Assembly (NCBI GenBank): GCA_037367355.1
Contig: CM074702.1
Coordinates: forward strand, 2,418,001 to 2,482,000
Length of the DNA: 64,000 bases
Source of the DNA: Neoscytalidium dimidiatum
Taxonomy: Eukaryota; Ascomycota; Dothideomycetes; Botryosphaeriales; Botryosphaeriaceae
Direction of reading: 5' to 3'
Below the pieces are notes generated by a model, which ran no database searches, had not been told where the DNA came from, and saw only the letters and a program-made list of their open reading frames with translations. The position numbers and the translations under genes were made by a program. Positions 22,454-33,262 of the stretch are shown one piece after another. How positions within the stretch are numbered: the first letter of the stretch is position 1; each line of letters begins with the position of its first letter.

Positions 22454-23027
22454 AGCGGTATGAAGTTTGAAGTGAAGGGTAGTTTGCGTTGGGTTCAGAA
22501 ATTGCAGGAAAGGCCAGGAAGACGCGTCGAACGCGGTGCGAGACAAGGCGACAGAAAGAAAATTGTACGGCGGAGCGTTTGTGAGCTGTCAATTGGAACG
22601 GGAAGAGAGGTCGATGAATTTCCAGAAGTTGCTCAGAGACGGCATGAATGGAATGAAAAGAAAAGAGACCAGAGTCTGGGGTATCAAGGGGGCGAAGCAT
22701 GGGGCAGCGATAAGCGGAGAAGGCTACGGGAGGGAGCTGGATTTTTGGAAGGGAAAGTTTGTTCAACGCAGCCAAGCGAGCGCGGACCCTGCATCTGGCT
22801 TACAGTCTACATCCCTGCTCTCTCTCCTTACCGCGTCTGTATGCTGGGAAAATTTCCCGGCCTGGAGGAGGAGGCCTCGGAAATCAAAGAGAGAATAGAC
22901 CGCTCATTTGTACTGTTTGCAATGGCGTTTAAACTGGCAGTTGGGTCGAGTGGAAGGCGTGTCCGAAGTGCCGATCACGAGGTGCCACGAGCAGGGCTCA
23001 GGGCTCAGGGCTCAGGGCTCCGCTTGC

Positions 23028-23096
<69 letters not shown>

Positions 23097-23373
23097 TCTG
23101 TCTCTCTCTCTCTTTATCTTCACTTCAAACCAAATCCTCTTCCTACCGGCCATTGATGAACACCATCGATTTTTTGAGATCCCTTGCAGGAAAAGGAAAG
23201 GAAATATTACGCAACGTGAGAACACCACCACAGACCCATTATTTCCGCCGCGTCCATGCAATTACCCCCTATCGTTACATTTACCACACTCCTCCGGGAA
23301 GTACAGTACAAGAGTGACCAGCTCGCGCAGAGACTACCAATTCAAAAATTGACCGGGCTGACGTCCATCACAA
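22454..23373. other. Interval with compound CT/GT microsatellite
   Basis: Upstream region of the P-loop ATPase (minus strand) and 3' side of the MARVEL gene. It contains three to four AGGGCTC heptamers followed by a compound microsatellite (listed separately). I see no gene. Confidence 0.55.
22993..23113. repeat. AGGGCTC heptamers plus (CT)n(GT)n(CT)n microsatellite
   Basis: Tandem AGGGCTC copies from about 22993 to 23020, then CT repeats to about 23065, GT repeats to about 23094, and CT repeats again to about 23113. Pure enough to be polymorphic. Confidence 0.9.
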
Positions 23374-24300
23374 TCAGAACCTGTCAACGCCCTGGTTGTG
23401 CGCCCCGTGATATCCGGTATCATCGTACACGAACTGCTCCTCCGGCACGGCGTATCCCGTCGCCTGCTGGGGCGATGCCCCAGGGCGCTGCTGATGGCTG
23501 AAGGGCCTCTGCTCGGCGGCGTACGGCTCGTCGATGTGGGTCGACCACGGCGGCGACGACGACGGCTGCAGCTGCGGGGCGGGTGCGGTGCCGTGCTTCC
23601 TGTCGATGTCCATCATCTGGTTGTACTTGCCGCGACGCGTGGCACGCTTGAACACGTAGACGTCGAGGAGGAGGGCGGCCAGGGTCGACAGGCTGGTGAG
23701 TAGGTCAGCACTTGCGGGTTCGCGGCAGCGCACGACGAGACCAGGGCTGCTTACAACCCGAGCATGGAAAAGGCGAACAGGGCCTTGTAGATGCGGCAGA
23801 TCATGATGCCGTCGTCATCGCGCCAGTTGGCCTTGTTACAGACATGGCCCAGCGTGCCCGAGGCCCACCAGCTCAGCAACGCGAAGCCAAGGGTCCAGAC
23901 GACGAGCAGGACCGAGTTGAGGATGAGGTTCAAGCGCGGATTCAGACCGCAGCAGCAGTGCTGCACAAGAGTGGCGGAGAGGAAGAAGACGGTGAGGACG
24001 GAGACGGTCAAGAGCTGCGTAAAAGGGTAGTGTCAGTGAGTTGGGGATTGATAGAGTCGTGGCTGAGGTCGTGCGCGCTCCCGCGGACCCACTGATGCCC
24101 GTGGCGAGTTGACGGGATGCACGCACCAAGAGGAATGTCCACGGGATGGGGAAGCCGTCATGGTGGAGCTGGTCGACGAAGAATGCCAGCACGCAAGTCA
24201 CGACCAGGGCGGCCAGGAGCTGCGCGCTGCGCAGGAAGTGGAAGGGGATGCGCGGGTAGTGGGTTGGCTGCACTTTGCTGCGCGACGAGAAGAAGACCAT
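23374..24300 (-). CDS. MARVEL-type four-helix membrane protein
   Basis: Model: complement of 23374-23692, 23755-24014 and 24127-24300; 250 residues. Four hydrophobic segments are evident: around LLAALVVTCVLAFFV, LLTVSVLTVFFLSATLV, LILNSVLLVVWTLGFALL and FAFSMLGFLSTLAALLLDVYVF. The short basic N-terminus, the Cys-rich extracellular side (HCCCG and GHVCNKANW) and the cytosolic tail after FKRATRRGKYNQM fit the fungal MARVEL family, whose members sit in the plasma membrane or sorting vesicles. The tail is Pro/Gln-rich and probably disordered. The splice joins are supported by phase and by continuous membrane segments. No enzymatic function is implied. Confidence 0.8.
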
Positions 24301-25158
24301 GGTGAGTTAGTGAACGTAAAGGGACGACGTGAGAGTCTTGGACTATACGCCTAACCGGAGGCTGTGTACACGCGATGAGGCTGAGTGGCATTCGTCAGGA
24401 GAGAGAGCTGGGAGAGAAAGAGAAAGATGGCAGAGAGCGAGGCAGCGCAGCTGGCGAAGAGCAGAGCCGGGCTGGCTGGCTGGCTGGCTGTCTATCTGCT
24501 TCAGCTCGCATGGCGTCCGTCAGCCGGGCCATCGTTTCGCTCCGAAATGCACCAATGGCGGCAGCTGGAGGGTTTGGCCCCATGCGAGGTGAAACGGGTT
24601 TGGAGGTGGAGCTGCAAGGGTGTTGGTGGCCGGGCGTTTAGGCACGGCACAGACAGAGTGCTATTTTTCTGCTGCTGCCCTCCTCCTGTTGCGGCTTTCC
24701 GTCACCCACGACGGCCGATGATGGCCACGTTCTTGCGTCTCCGCCTCGACGCTCCTGCACCATTCCAAATCGCAATGGCGAGCTTAGAAGCACGGTTCGC
24801 TAGGCAGCATCGAGTAAGGCGCCCATGACACATGCCGCCGCACTCTTCTTACCTTAGCATGCGTGCTTGCTCAGCACCACCTCCGCCCCCCCTCCATCCC
24901 GCCCTATGACAGCCGCGTCTCGGCTGCTGAAAAACACACAATCGGCATATCCGGCTCCTGTCTTCGTCAGTGTAGCCCACCGACACTTGCCGAAATGAGT
25001 AGGTCTGATTGTGAATCAACCCTCTTCCTGTCTGCCACTTAAATTCGCCTCCCCGCCCTTCCTCTGTCACCTGTCTCCCCAAGTCTCGACCTCCGTCTCG
25101 CTCTTCCGCAGAAGAATATATAGATAAAAGAAGAGAGAGAAGAGTCAAAACATTCGCC
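24301..25158. promoter_or_regulatory. Divergent promoter, MARVEL protein / flavoprotein
   Basis: An 858-base spacer between head-to-head genes. It contains a GGCT tetranucleotide run at about 24470-24490 and an AT-rich ATATATAG at 25116-25123, 36-43 bases before the flavoprotein ATG. Short frames here are not convincing genes. Confidence 0.45.
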
Positions 25159-27141
25159 ATGGCCATCTCCATCGCACTCCCCTGGTCCGATGGCGAGCGC
25201 CACATGCAAACCCTCCTGCGCGTCCCGCGCGCCGGCCTCGATAATCCGACCTCGTCCTTCCTGACTCCGCAAGCCGTGAACTTGCTGGTGCGCGCGCCCT
25301 TGCTCGCCCTAGGCGCTCTCGACAACCAAGGCCGCCCATGGGCCACCGTGTGGGGCGGCGCTTCCGGCTTCGCCCAGCCACTGGGCGGCTCAATCTTCGG
25401 CGTGCGCCTCGGCCCGCTGGATCGCCGCTATGACCCGGTCATGCAAGCGCTAGTCGACGGCAAGGCGGACGGAGAGGTCGTGAAAGAGGAGATGGGGAAG
25501 GGGAGGATGGTCGCCGGACTGCCCATCGACCTGGAGACGCGCAAGAGGGTGAAGATCTACGGCCGGATGGTGGCCGCGAGCCTGAGCAAATACGATGGCG
25601 ACGACTCTGAAGACGAAGGCCAAGACGACGCAAGAGAAGCCGGCGCCGCGAAGAGACGAGAGGCCGCCAGCGACGATGACGCCGACGCCCTCGGCCAGAT
25701 GCAGCTCGTCGTCAAGACCGAGCAGAGCCTGGGCAACTGCCCCAAGTACCTCAACGCCAAAACCATCACCCCGACGCGCCCGCGCCCGCGCCTCGTCTCC
25801 ACCTCCCCCGCCCTCACGCCCGCAGCCCGCGCCATCATCGCCAAAAGCGACCTCTTCTTCATCGCCAGCGCCAACACCACCGTCCACGACATGGACGTCA
25901 ACCACCGCGGCGGCCCCCCGGGCTTCGTCCGCATCGTCCCCCCCTCCACCGACAACCCTTCCGCCCCCACCACCATCGTCTACCCCGAATACTCCGGCAA
26001 CCGTCTCTACCAGACCCTCGGCAACCTGCACGCCAACCCGCTCGCCGGCCTCTGCTTCCCGGACTTCGCCACCGGCGCCGTCCTGTACGTGACGGGCAGG
26101 ACGACCATCCACGCCGGCGCCGACGCCGCCCGCCTGCTGCCGCGCTCCAACCTCGCCGTCGCCATCGAGGTCGCGGACGCGCGCCTCGTCGAGGGCGGGC
26201 TCGCCTTCCGCGGCGCGCCCGCGAGGGGCAAGGGCGTCGACGGCTTCGGCGGCCCGGACGGCCTGTCGCCGTACAACCCGCCCGTGCGCGTGCTGGCGGC
26301 GGAGGGGAGCCTGCTGGCCGGGACCGGGGGAGGAGGAGGAGGAGCAGGAGCCGGGGGCAAGGAGTTGCGCGCGAGGCTGGAGCGGAAGGAGCTGCTGACC
26401 CCGGATGTCGCGCGGTTCACCTTCGTGCTGAGCGAGTCGGCCATGGTCGGGCCCGGGCAGTGGGTCGCGCTCGATGCGAGTGAGGAGCTGGATCAGGGGT
26501 ACAGTCACATGCGGGACGACGATCCGGAGAGCCTGAACGACGACTTCGTGCGCACCTTCACCGTGACCGGGGCGGACGGGTGGTGCGGCGGCGGCGGGGA
26601 TGGTGAAGAGGTCGTCGGGCCGAGCAGGGAATTCAGCATCACGATCAAGAGGCACGGACCGGTGACGGGGATGCTGTTCGCCGCGAACGAGCGGGCCGGG
26701 TTGGGGGTTGCTGTGAGGGGGTTTGGCGGCGAGTTTAGGATCAAGGCCGAGGACGGGGCGGAGGTGCCGTTCATCGCCGGCGGGGTGGGCATTACCCCGT
26801 TGCTGGCCGAGCTGGCGTATCGGCTCGACCCGAAGAGCGTGCGGCTGTTTTGGACGCTGAGGGCTGGGGACGCGGCGCTTGTGGACGAGGTGTTTGCGCG
26901 GTACCCGGATTTGCCGGGGTGCGCGAAAGTCTTCTTCACTGGTACGCGGACTGACGGAGTGGATGTAGAAGCGGTGAGGGCTACGGGGGCTGTGGTGGAG
27001 CTCAGACGGTTGGCAAAAGAGGACTTTGAGGGAGTTGACAGTAAGAAGTGGTATCTGTGTGCCGGGACGCCGCTTAGGAAGGGGATTTTGAAGTGGTTGG
27101 AGGGAAGAGGAGAGGTTCTGTTTGAGGATTTCAATTTTTGA
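25159..27141 (+). CDS. PNPOx-like split barrel fused to ferredoxin reductase-type FAD/NAD module
   Basis: Single exon, 660 residues. The N-terminal 350 residues look like a duplicated pyridoxamine-phosphate-oxidase-type flavin split barrel (ALGALDNQGRPWATVWGG; later LFFIASAN then VNHRGGPPGFVRI and LGNLHANPLAGLCFPDF). The C-terminal 270 residues form a ferredoxin-NADP reductase unit: FAD-contact RTFTVTG near residue 463, nucleotide-binding FIAGGVGITPLLAEL near 538 and the aromatic terminus EDFNF. No [2Fe-2S] cysteine cluster follows the reductase, unlike some bacterial homologues. It should be a cytosolic NAD(P)H-dependent flavin oxidoreductase; the natural acceptor is unknown. A Gly/Ala-rich linker near 390-400 and an Asp/Glu-rich insert near 150-180 separate modules. 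The start is the first ATG, with a favourable context (GCCATGG). GC-rich third positions create long meaningless antisense frames. Confidence 0.85.
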   Translation: MAISIALPWSDGERHMQTLLRVPRAGLDNPTSSFLTPQAVNLLVRAPLLALGALDNQGRPWATVWGGASGFAQPLGGSIFGVRLGPLDRRYDPVMQALVDGKADGEVVKEEMGKGRMVAGLPIDLETRKRVKIYGRMVAASLSKYDGDDSEDEGQDDAREAGAAKRREAASDDDADALGQMQLVVKTEQSLGNCPKYLNAKTITPTRPRPRLVSTSPALTPAARAIIAKSDLFFIASANTTVHDMDVNHRGGPPGFVRIVPPSTDNPSAPTTIVYPEYSGNRLYQTLGNLHANPLAGLCFPDFATGAVLYVTGRTTIHAGADAARLLPRSNLAVAIEVADARLVEGGLAFRGAPARGKGVDGFGGPDGLSPYNPPVRVLAAEGSLLAGTGGGGGGAGAGGKELRARLERKELLTPDVARFTFVLSESAMVGPGQWVALDASEELDQGYSHMRDDDPESLNDDFVRTFTVTGADGWCGGGGDGEEVVGPSREFSITIKRHGPVTGMLFAANERAGLGVAVRGFGGEFRIKAEDGAEVPFIAGGVGITPLLAELAYRLDPKSVRLFWTLRAGDAALVDEVFARYPDLPGCAKVFFTGTRTDGVDVEAVRATGAVVELRRLAKEDFEGVDSKKWYLCAGTPLRKGILKWLEGRGEVLFEDFNF

Positions 27142-27170
27142 TTACATGCTACATTACCTGAAACGGATAA

Positions 27171-28914
27171 TTAGGATGTCTGCCTCCACACTATCTGCTC
27201 GTTCGGATAACTGTGCTTTGTCTCCATCCCTTTGGATGGTGCTCTGCCTACTATATCCTCCGTACTCTCTGCTCCATCGTCTCTCGGCTCATAGGTGGTG
27301 TTCACCTCAAACGTACTCGTCACCACCACGACGTTGCGACCCCGCGCCTCGGGCTCAGCGGACACGCTTCGTGTACTTTCGTCACCACCGATGGTTCCGG
27401 TCTTAGTTGCTGCAGCTGCCTCTCCCCTGTCCACAGAGGCGAGCGGTAAGCTGTTGCCCCAGCTGCGGCCCAGGCGAGACAGCCCTCGTGACGAGAAGAA
27501 TTTGCTCCAGATAGATCGACCGTTGCCAGAGTAACCGAGCAGCTTGGGGGCGTAATGCTTCAGCAGTGGTTTGAGAGCGACGATGCACTGGCACATGATT
27601 GCGACGTTAATCTCGATGGTTCTGGGATTGGACAAAGGTCAGCAAATTGCGTGATGTACAAGAAGGTTGGGGGGGTGGGGGGCAGAGTAGGAGGAAACAT
27701 ACGACCAATTGACAACCCTGACCCCTTCCCAGGAGTAATCGACCATGTCTGGCAGCTTCTTGACCCAGGTGATACGTATAATACTGGCGACGATGACACT
27801 GAAGCTGTCAGCAATGGGTGGCACTTCCGTTAGGCTCGCGTGTTCAGTGAGAACTTACAAGGAGCCGCCGGCCACCACAATCCCTACGCCTATGCGTTGG
27901 CCAAGTGGCAGTTGCAACCGGTGAATCATGGGGATGGGCATGATGACGATTACGAGGTCCGTCGCGATGTTAGCAACCGCCTGCACCAGGCCAAGTGTTT
28001 CAATGCAACTGGTATTATCGGGGTCTGTCGGCCTGCATCCAGCACACACCTGCCTACTGGTTAATCGGATGGCAGTGGCAATGTGTTGATCCACTTCTGC
28101 CTTACAATGACTGTAGACGCTATAGAATAGCCGAGGACGGTGACCATGACAATATACACCATGATTCGGAATTTCCTGCTCGGATTTACGTGATGATAGC
28201 TGCTTGTATTTCAGCAGTGGTGAAACAAGAGAACAGGGGATATGACAGACGTGAGCAATATGGAGAACTTGGAGAAAAGCAGAGACCAGCTATGCTGTCA
28301 TTAGTCATAGTCCAATAACTCCCGCATGAAATATGAACTATACCAGTACAATGTGAGGATCGGTATGGTCCACTGTCGTAAGATTAGCGGATGGCGGTTT
28401 AGTACTGTACATTACGAAGTGCTCGAGCTTACTGTACCGTACTTCTGGAACTTCGACAGGCTGATGTCCCACAAATGATTTCCCAAACCGGCTTTCTCCA
28501 TCCCTGTCCCAATCAGCACACCGCAGACTGCAACTAGTGCTAAAGCAATAAATAACGTACAGGCAATAGAGCAGACAAAGAACGCGACGGCGGCCAGCTG
28601 GCACAGTCAGCATAAGTGGCAACATGTGAAATTACAAAAGCCTTACCCAGGCCACCACAATCATATCTAATCATATCATTAGCCATGCACTATGGTTTTG
28701 TCGAGTCATGGGAGTTCTACTTACAGTCGTCCATATTGACACGTCTGATTATGAAGGCACGAGCCCACATCCGCAGCATCAGAGCAATCGCCGCACCGGA
28801 AAGCATCCCGCTGGAGAGGATGATAGAGCCGCGTTGAACTCCGGTCATGGAAGGGTCGAGGTCAGAAATTTGGCCGGGCGGCGCCGGCATTACAGGCGTA
28901 TTGTCCAAATCCAT
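27171..28914 (-). CDS. Fungal rhodopsin-domain (SAT4-like) seven-helix membrane protein, ten exons
   Basis: Model, complement of: 27171-27621, 27703-27798, 27859-28049, 28106-28199, 28251-28289, 28344-28372, 28433-28503, 28561-28597, 28647-28666, 28725-28914; 405 residues. Family landmarks in order are RVNMDDYMIVVAW, GLGNHLWDISLSKF, LLFSKFSILL, NPSRKFRIM, NIATDLVIVIMPIPMIHRLQLP and a last helix ending WSTIEINVAIMCQC, with a polar 120-residue cytosolic tail. These match the fungal rhodopsin-domain family (relatives of Pth11-type and SAT4 proteins), integral plasma-membrane proteins of mostly unknown ligand. Nine introns cut it and exons of 20, 29, 37 and 39 bases are needed. One donor is GTCTGT. 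The usual W-x-x-x-x-G segment before the conserved Cys pair is weak. Its stop lies 29 bases from that of the convergent flavoprotein. The gene call is good; the two smallest joins are the least certain. Confidence 0.75.
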
Positions 28915-30248
28915 GACCGTGAGCGCGGAATGACGAAGCCTGTTGCCGGTGACCTGGCAAGAAATGAGACAGCGAAGCACGACCGGCTCCACTGGAAGAG
29001 AGGGTAAGCAACAACAAGGTTGCTACTAGAAAGAATGGTAGAAGTAAGGTTGCACAGCTACGGGTCACCCTCGGCTGGCGTCGAGGATATCGTACAGCAA
29101 GTAATCGAGCATTAACCGGCCAAGCATATTGTCGGGGGCTACGCTTTTTACACGCATTGCCCGAGAGGCTCTCGCGAAGGAAAAAACCTACATATTTCTC
29201 GCAGGATCGTAGTCCCTAAGGAGGTTGGGGCAATACCAAGCACGCTGAATGTGGTTGTCGAGTCAGGATTGTTGGCCTAAACGTCCTATCTTACCTATTC
29301 TACCCGGTACTCGGCTACCCCGGCCCGCTCCACTTTTGCGTATTGGACAGCCTGTTGGACGGACATGAACTGCAAAGTCGTTATGCTTTGTCAATTCACT
29401 CGTTTACTTCCTTTGAGAGGCTTATTGAACGCTCAAATTCGAGAAGGTACAGTACAAGGCGCTTGCAGCCTGATCGACAAGAGCCCGATCCTTCTCGGGA
29501 TTCACGTACATACCTGTGAGACATCCCCACAGCTGCTCGGCTCAAAGTGATCTCTATTGGCCATGGCTTCTCGGCCCCTGGACTTGAAACCCTCCGGTAC
29601 CGTATGGAGATGCGGAGCAAGCTGGGTCACTGCACCATTTTCTTCGGCACGGCGTACGAGATCCCGGCAGCTGATTATTGGGAGCGATAGCTGGCCTGGT
29701 CTACAAACACCGTTATGATTTATCCACCCAATTGGGATGTTAGCGGCAACAAATCCAATCATCAGAGAGAGAGCGCGGACACAGCCTTACACATTCAGAC
29801 TGACCAGACCACAAAGCTCGGCAATTTTGTCCTCCGCATGGTTGTTACGAGTCTCGGATCTTGACTTCCCCGTGTAGCGTCTGTCTGGGAATAAGATTTG
29901 GTTTCCTCTTATGGCTCATTCATGTCTTATCACAACCCCTTTGAGATCGGAAAATTTCAGAAGATTATTATCTTTTATCATTGCCAACACGTTGAGGCCT
30001 CCACCTCTGTTACGGATTTGTTTAAGGAAATCCATCGTGTAGAACAGCTTGCATCAATCGAATCATTCTCCAAGAAGGCATCGAGTTGGCGAGCTTCAGG
30101 CACGTGGAGCTTTCTTTGTCCTACTCATCGTTGAGGATGAGAGTAGTGATGATCAGTCAGGCCGGCAAGAGGATACCCACCGCACCCTTACCCTCCACTC
30201 AAGTATCCCTCTTGACGAGGAACGAACGGACGGCACAAGCGCAAAAAA
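28915..30248. other. Intergenic, rhodopsin-domain gene to PGDH
   Basis: Contains the promoter of the rhodopsin-domain gene at its left and the 3' UTR of PGDH at its right. No TATA-like element stood out and no frame is convincing. Confidence 0.5.
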
Positions 30249-32275
30249 TCACAACGTCACCACCCTCGCCTCCAACACGCCCTCACCCCCAATCAACCCG
30301 CTCACCACGTCCTCACCCACCGGCCTGTCCACGCCAAGAATCATCAACGCCTCATTCGTCGCCTCCCTCCCGCCGTTCTCACCCCCGTTCACCTCCTTCT
30401 CGAAGGAAGAGGAGGAGCCCTGCGCATTAGCTAGCGGCGCGACGATCATGCTCGAGATATTTACGCCCGCGGCGCCGAGCTTGCTGCCGACGAAGCCGAT
30501 CTTGCCGCAGCTGTCGAAGTTGCGGCAGATGAGCAGGGTGCCCTGGGGCACGAAGTTGGCGGCCGTGAAGCGGTCGAGGCGGGAGATGAACGGCGTATTG
30601 GCCGACACGAATCCTTGGATGACCTGGTCGTCTCCGCTCTCCTCTGCGCCCTGCTGCTGCTGAGCGGCGGCGCCGGCAGACACGGCGGACGACCCCGGAT
30701 TGGTCTTCGAGCGCGTGAAGCTGGGCCGCACGCTCTCGCGGCCGCGCGAGCCCGATGTGCCGCGCGAGGGGCGCGCGCGTAGTGTGATGGAGCTGGCGTA
30801 GCCTTTGTCTTCTACGTCTTCGCGGGCGCGTTGCTCGTTGACCAGGATCCCGCGCTCTTTGGCAACGAGCTCGGCGTTGACGATGTTGACGTTGAGGCCT
30901 TCGGGAGACGAGATTGGGGAGAGGAGCCCCTTAATAAGCGCCGCGAAAAGCGGTTTCGTAGTGTTGAGGGTGGCGAGGTGCCCAAAATAGGTTATGTCGA
31001 AGGTCGTGCGGAAGGAGTGGGCAGCTGAGCGCTGCGAGGCGCTGTAGTGCTGCGTGTAGAGGGAGCCCATCTTCTCCACGAGGTTGGTGAAAGGAGCGAG
31101 CGTGCGGTACTCCTCCGGAAGGATAAGGGGCGCGTTCACGGCACTACGAGGGAGGTCGCCGGAAAGGATGGCAACGACTTGTTGGCAGACGTCGATGGAT
31201 ACGTTTTCCTGTGCCTCAACCGTAGAGGCGCCTAGATGCGGAGTTGCAACGACCTTGGGATGAGCGATGAGTCTGGTTGCCGGAGAATCGGGCTCAGGAG
31301 GTTCGGACGTGAAGACGTCTATTCCGGCGCCGGTCACAGTGCCAGATTCAAGAGCTTCCAGAAGAGCAGCCTCGTCGATTACGCCGCCTCGAGCAACATT
31401 CAAGAGACGAGCTGTGGGCTTCATCTTGGAAAGTTCCTTCTTGCCGATCATTCCTTTCGTGGATGCAATTAGAGGCGTGTGGATTGTGAAGAAATCGGCA
31501 GCAGTAAGGAGCTCGTCGAGACTATCTTTAAGATCGATAGAAGCAGCGGCTGCGAGTTGAGGATTGGCATATGGGTCATAGGCTATTACCTTCATACCCA
31601 TTCCGTTGGCAATCCTGGCTACCGTGAGGCCGACTATACTGCGTCAGTATGAGCACGGTGGCTACTAGACTAATTTACCTTTTCCTGCTCCAACAATGGC
31701 AAGAGTCTTTCCATTCATCTCAACACCCACAAGCCTGCTGCGTTCCCATTTTCCTGCTTTCAAGCTTGCACAGGCATCTCCGATGTTGCGGGCCACGGCC
31801 ATCATCACTGCGTCACTGTCAGCGGACCCTATACATAAAAGACAGGCACGTACAGGCAATGGTGTGTTCCGCGGCGGCGCCAATGTTACCGCTAGGGCTA
31901 TTCACAACAATGACTCCACGCTTTGTTGCGCTTTGGACGTCGACCTATCATGGATCTTAGAGACGCTGCGCAATGCCGGCTAAGTAACAGGGATGGGGTA
32001 TGTACATTGTCAACCCCAACGCCAGCCCTCGCAACAACTTTGAGTTTGCTTGCCGCGGAAAGTAAATCCGCCGTGACCTTCGTCTCAGAGCGAACAATCA
32101 AAGCCTCGTAATCCGGAATGATCTCTTTTAGCTGCTCTGATGATAGTCCCTTCCGCTCGTGGACCTCGAAGCTCTCTTGCAGTAGTGCAAGACCATCCGG
32201 GGAGACCTTTTCAGATATAAGAACCTTTGGGCGCGGCGTTTCTGCGCCATTGCTGGTCATGACAGGAATAGGCAT
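30249..32275 (-). CDS. SER3: D-3-phosphoglycerate dehydrogenase
   Basis: Model: complement of 30249-31633, 31679-31807, 31854-31944 and 32006-32275; 624 residues. It catalyses the NAD-dependent first step of serine synthesis, 3-phosphoglycerate to 3-phosphohydroxypyruvate, in the cytosol. The substrate domain begins KVLISEKVSPDGLALL; ARAGVGVDNVDV leads to the NAD domain with VGAGKVGLTVARIA near 160-171 and the partner YDPY. Active-site regions are LLNVARGGVIDEAAL and TPHLGASTVEAQENV. An allosteric-type domain and a C-terminal ACT domain (LLICRNFDSCGKIGFVGSKL, GVNISSMIVAP) follow, so serine feedback is likely. A Ser/Arg/Gln-rich insertion of about 50 residues (after ITLRARPSRG) interrupts the last third. 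Another in-frame ATG at 32413 would add 46 residues; 32275 was chosen for family length. Confidence 0.92.
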
Positions 32276-33262
32276 GGTAGGAAGCAGTCTGTGAGGATTC
32301 TGGGCAGTATTGAGGTGAAGGGAGGAGATTGGGGGAAAGAAAATGGAGTGACCTTCGAGAACTTGAAGTGGTGTATTTGAGGCTATGCGGGATGCAAAGC
32401 CTGGCGGCGGCATCCCCTGGGAATCAGCTGAGACCTTGCTGCACATCCACGCTCTCCCGGAGGTGAGTGGAAGTTGTTTCGCAGGTGTACTTACCAGTCA
32501 TGGTATGGCTTCAGTACCCCGCTCTCGTTCCCCACGTCTCCGCAGGATGCTAGTGGCTACTGCAAGCCACCAATCATGCTGTCATCCCACGGAGCTGCTA
32601 TTAACACGTCACGCTTTTAGTTGCAGATGTTGCGCATATTTCCTCCGGTGAATGAGGAAGCGTTATACCTTGCTGTCAGCTCCTTGTGCCACCATGATGT
32701 TGCCACCGACATACAGCTTAGTGAAAAAGCTCAAAGGGGCTATTTCGCCAAAAATTATCAACAATCAGACAATCACATGTCTGGTGACAGGGGCATTCAT
32801 CCTATAACCTTCTGGCCGGATGATCTAACGATCCTACATTTTTCAAGTTTTCCTTGCTGGAAACATCTGAACCAGTCGACAGGATCGTAGTGAAACTGTC
32901 CGTAATAGGTACACCCTAGAGACCGAGGTCAATTTCCCGGGCAAATGCTGAAAGCTGACGACGCTTGTATGGAGTTGAAGTGTCTCCCTAGATGCGGTTA
33001 TTGAACTCAGCTGTCTCCGGACCGAAAGTTCACAACGTCGCAGAATCATCCTTTCGCAGACCGTTTCCTCAAATGAACAACATTATTCGTCGGAAGACCT
33101 GCAGCAGTGAACACTAAAGGACTGAATCGCTGAGACTTAAGTAACTCTGTTGAGTGCATTAGGGACTTAGATCGGATTATGCATCATCCCATTTTTCGTC
33201 ACAATCATTGGTCCTGCTTCGGTTGCCCTTGACACCCAAGTGGTGATACTGAAATTCCAAGT
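32276..33262. other. Intergenic, PGDH promoter side
   Basis: Holds the PGDH leader and promoter and the 3' UTR of glyoxalase I, both on the minus strand. An in-frame upstream ATG for PGDH is at 32411-32413. I see no other gene. Confidence 0.5.

Noticed and set aside
23028..23113. CT/GT microsatellite as part of a coding Ser/Leu/Val repeat
   Set aside because: The frame through it has no other protein features and lies between two genes; simple repeat.
25450..26655. 401-codon minus-strand frame inside the flavoprotein gene
   Set aside because: Low-complexity, no motif, mirrors the flavoprotein reading frame; antisense artefact.
25159..27141. Recent bacterial transfer of the intronless flavoprotein gene
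   Set aside because: Other intronless genes here (SQR, hydrolase) share its GC-rich codon use, and such PNPOx-FNR fusions are, to my knowledge, widespread in fungi.
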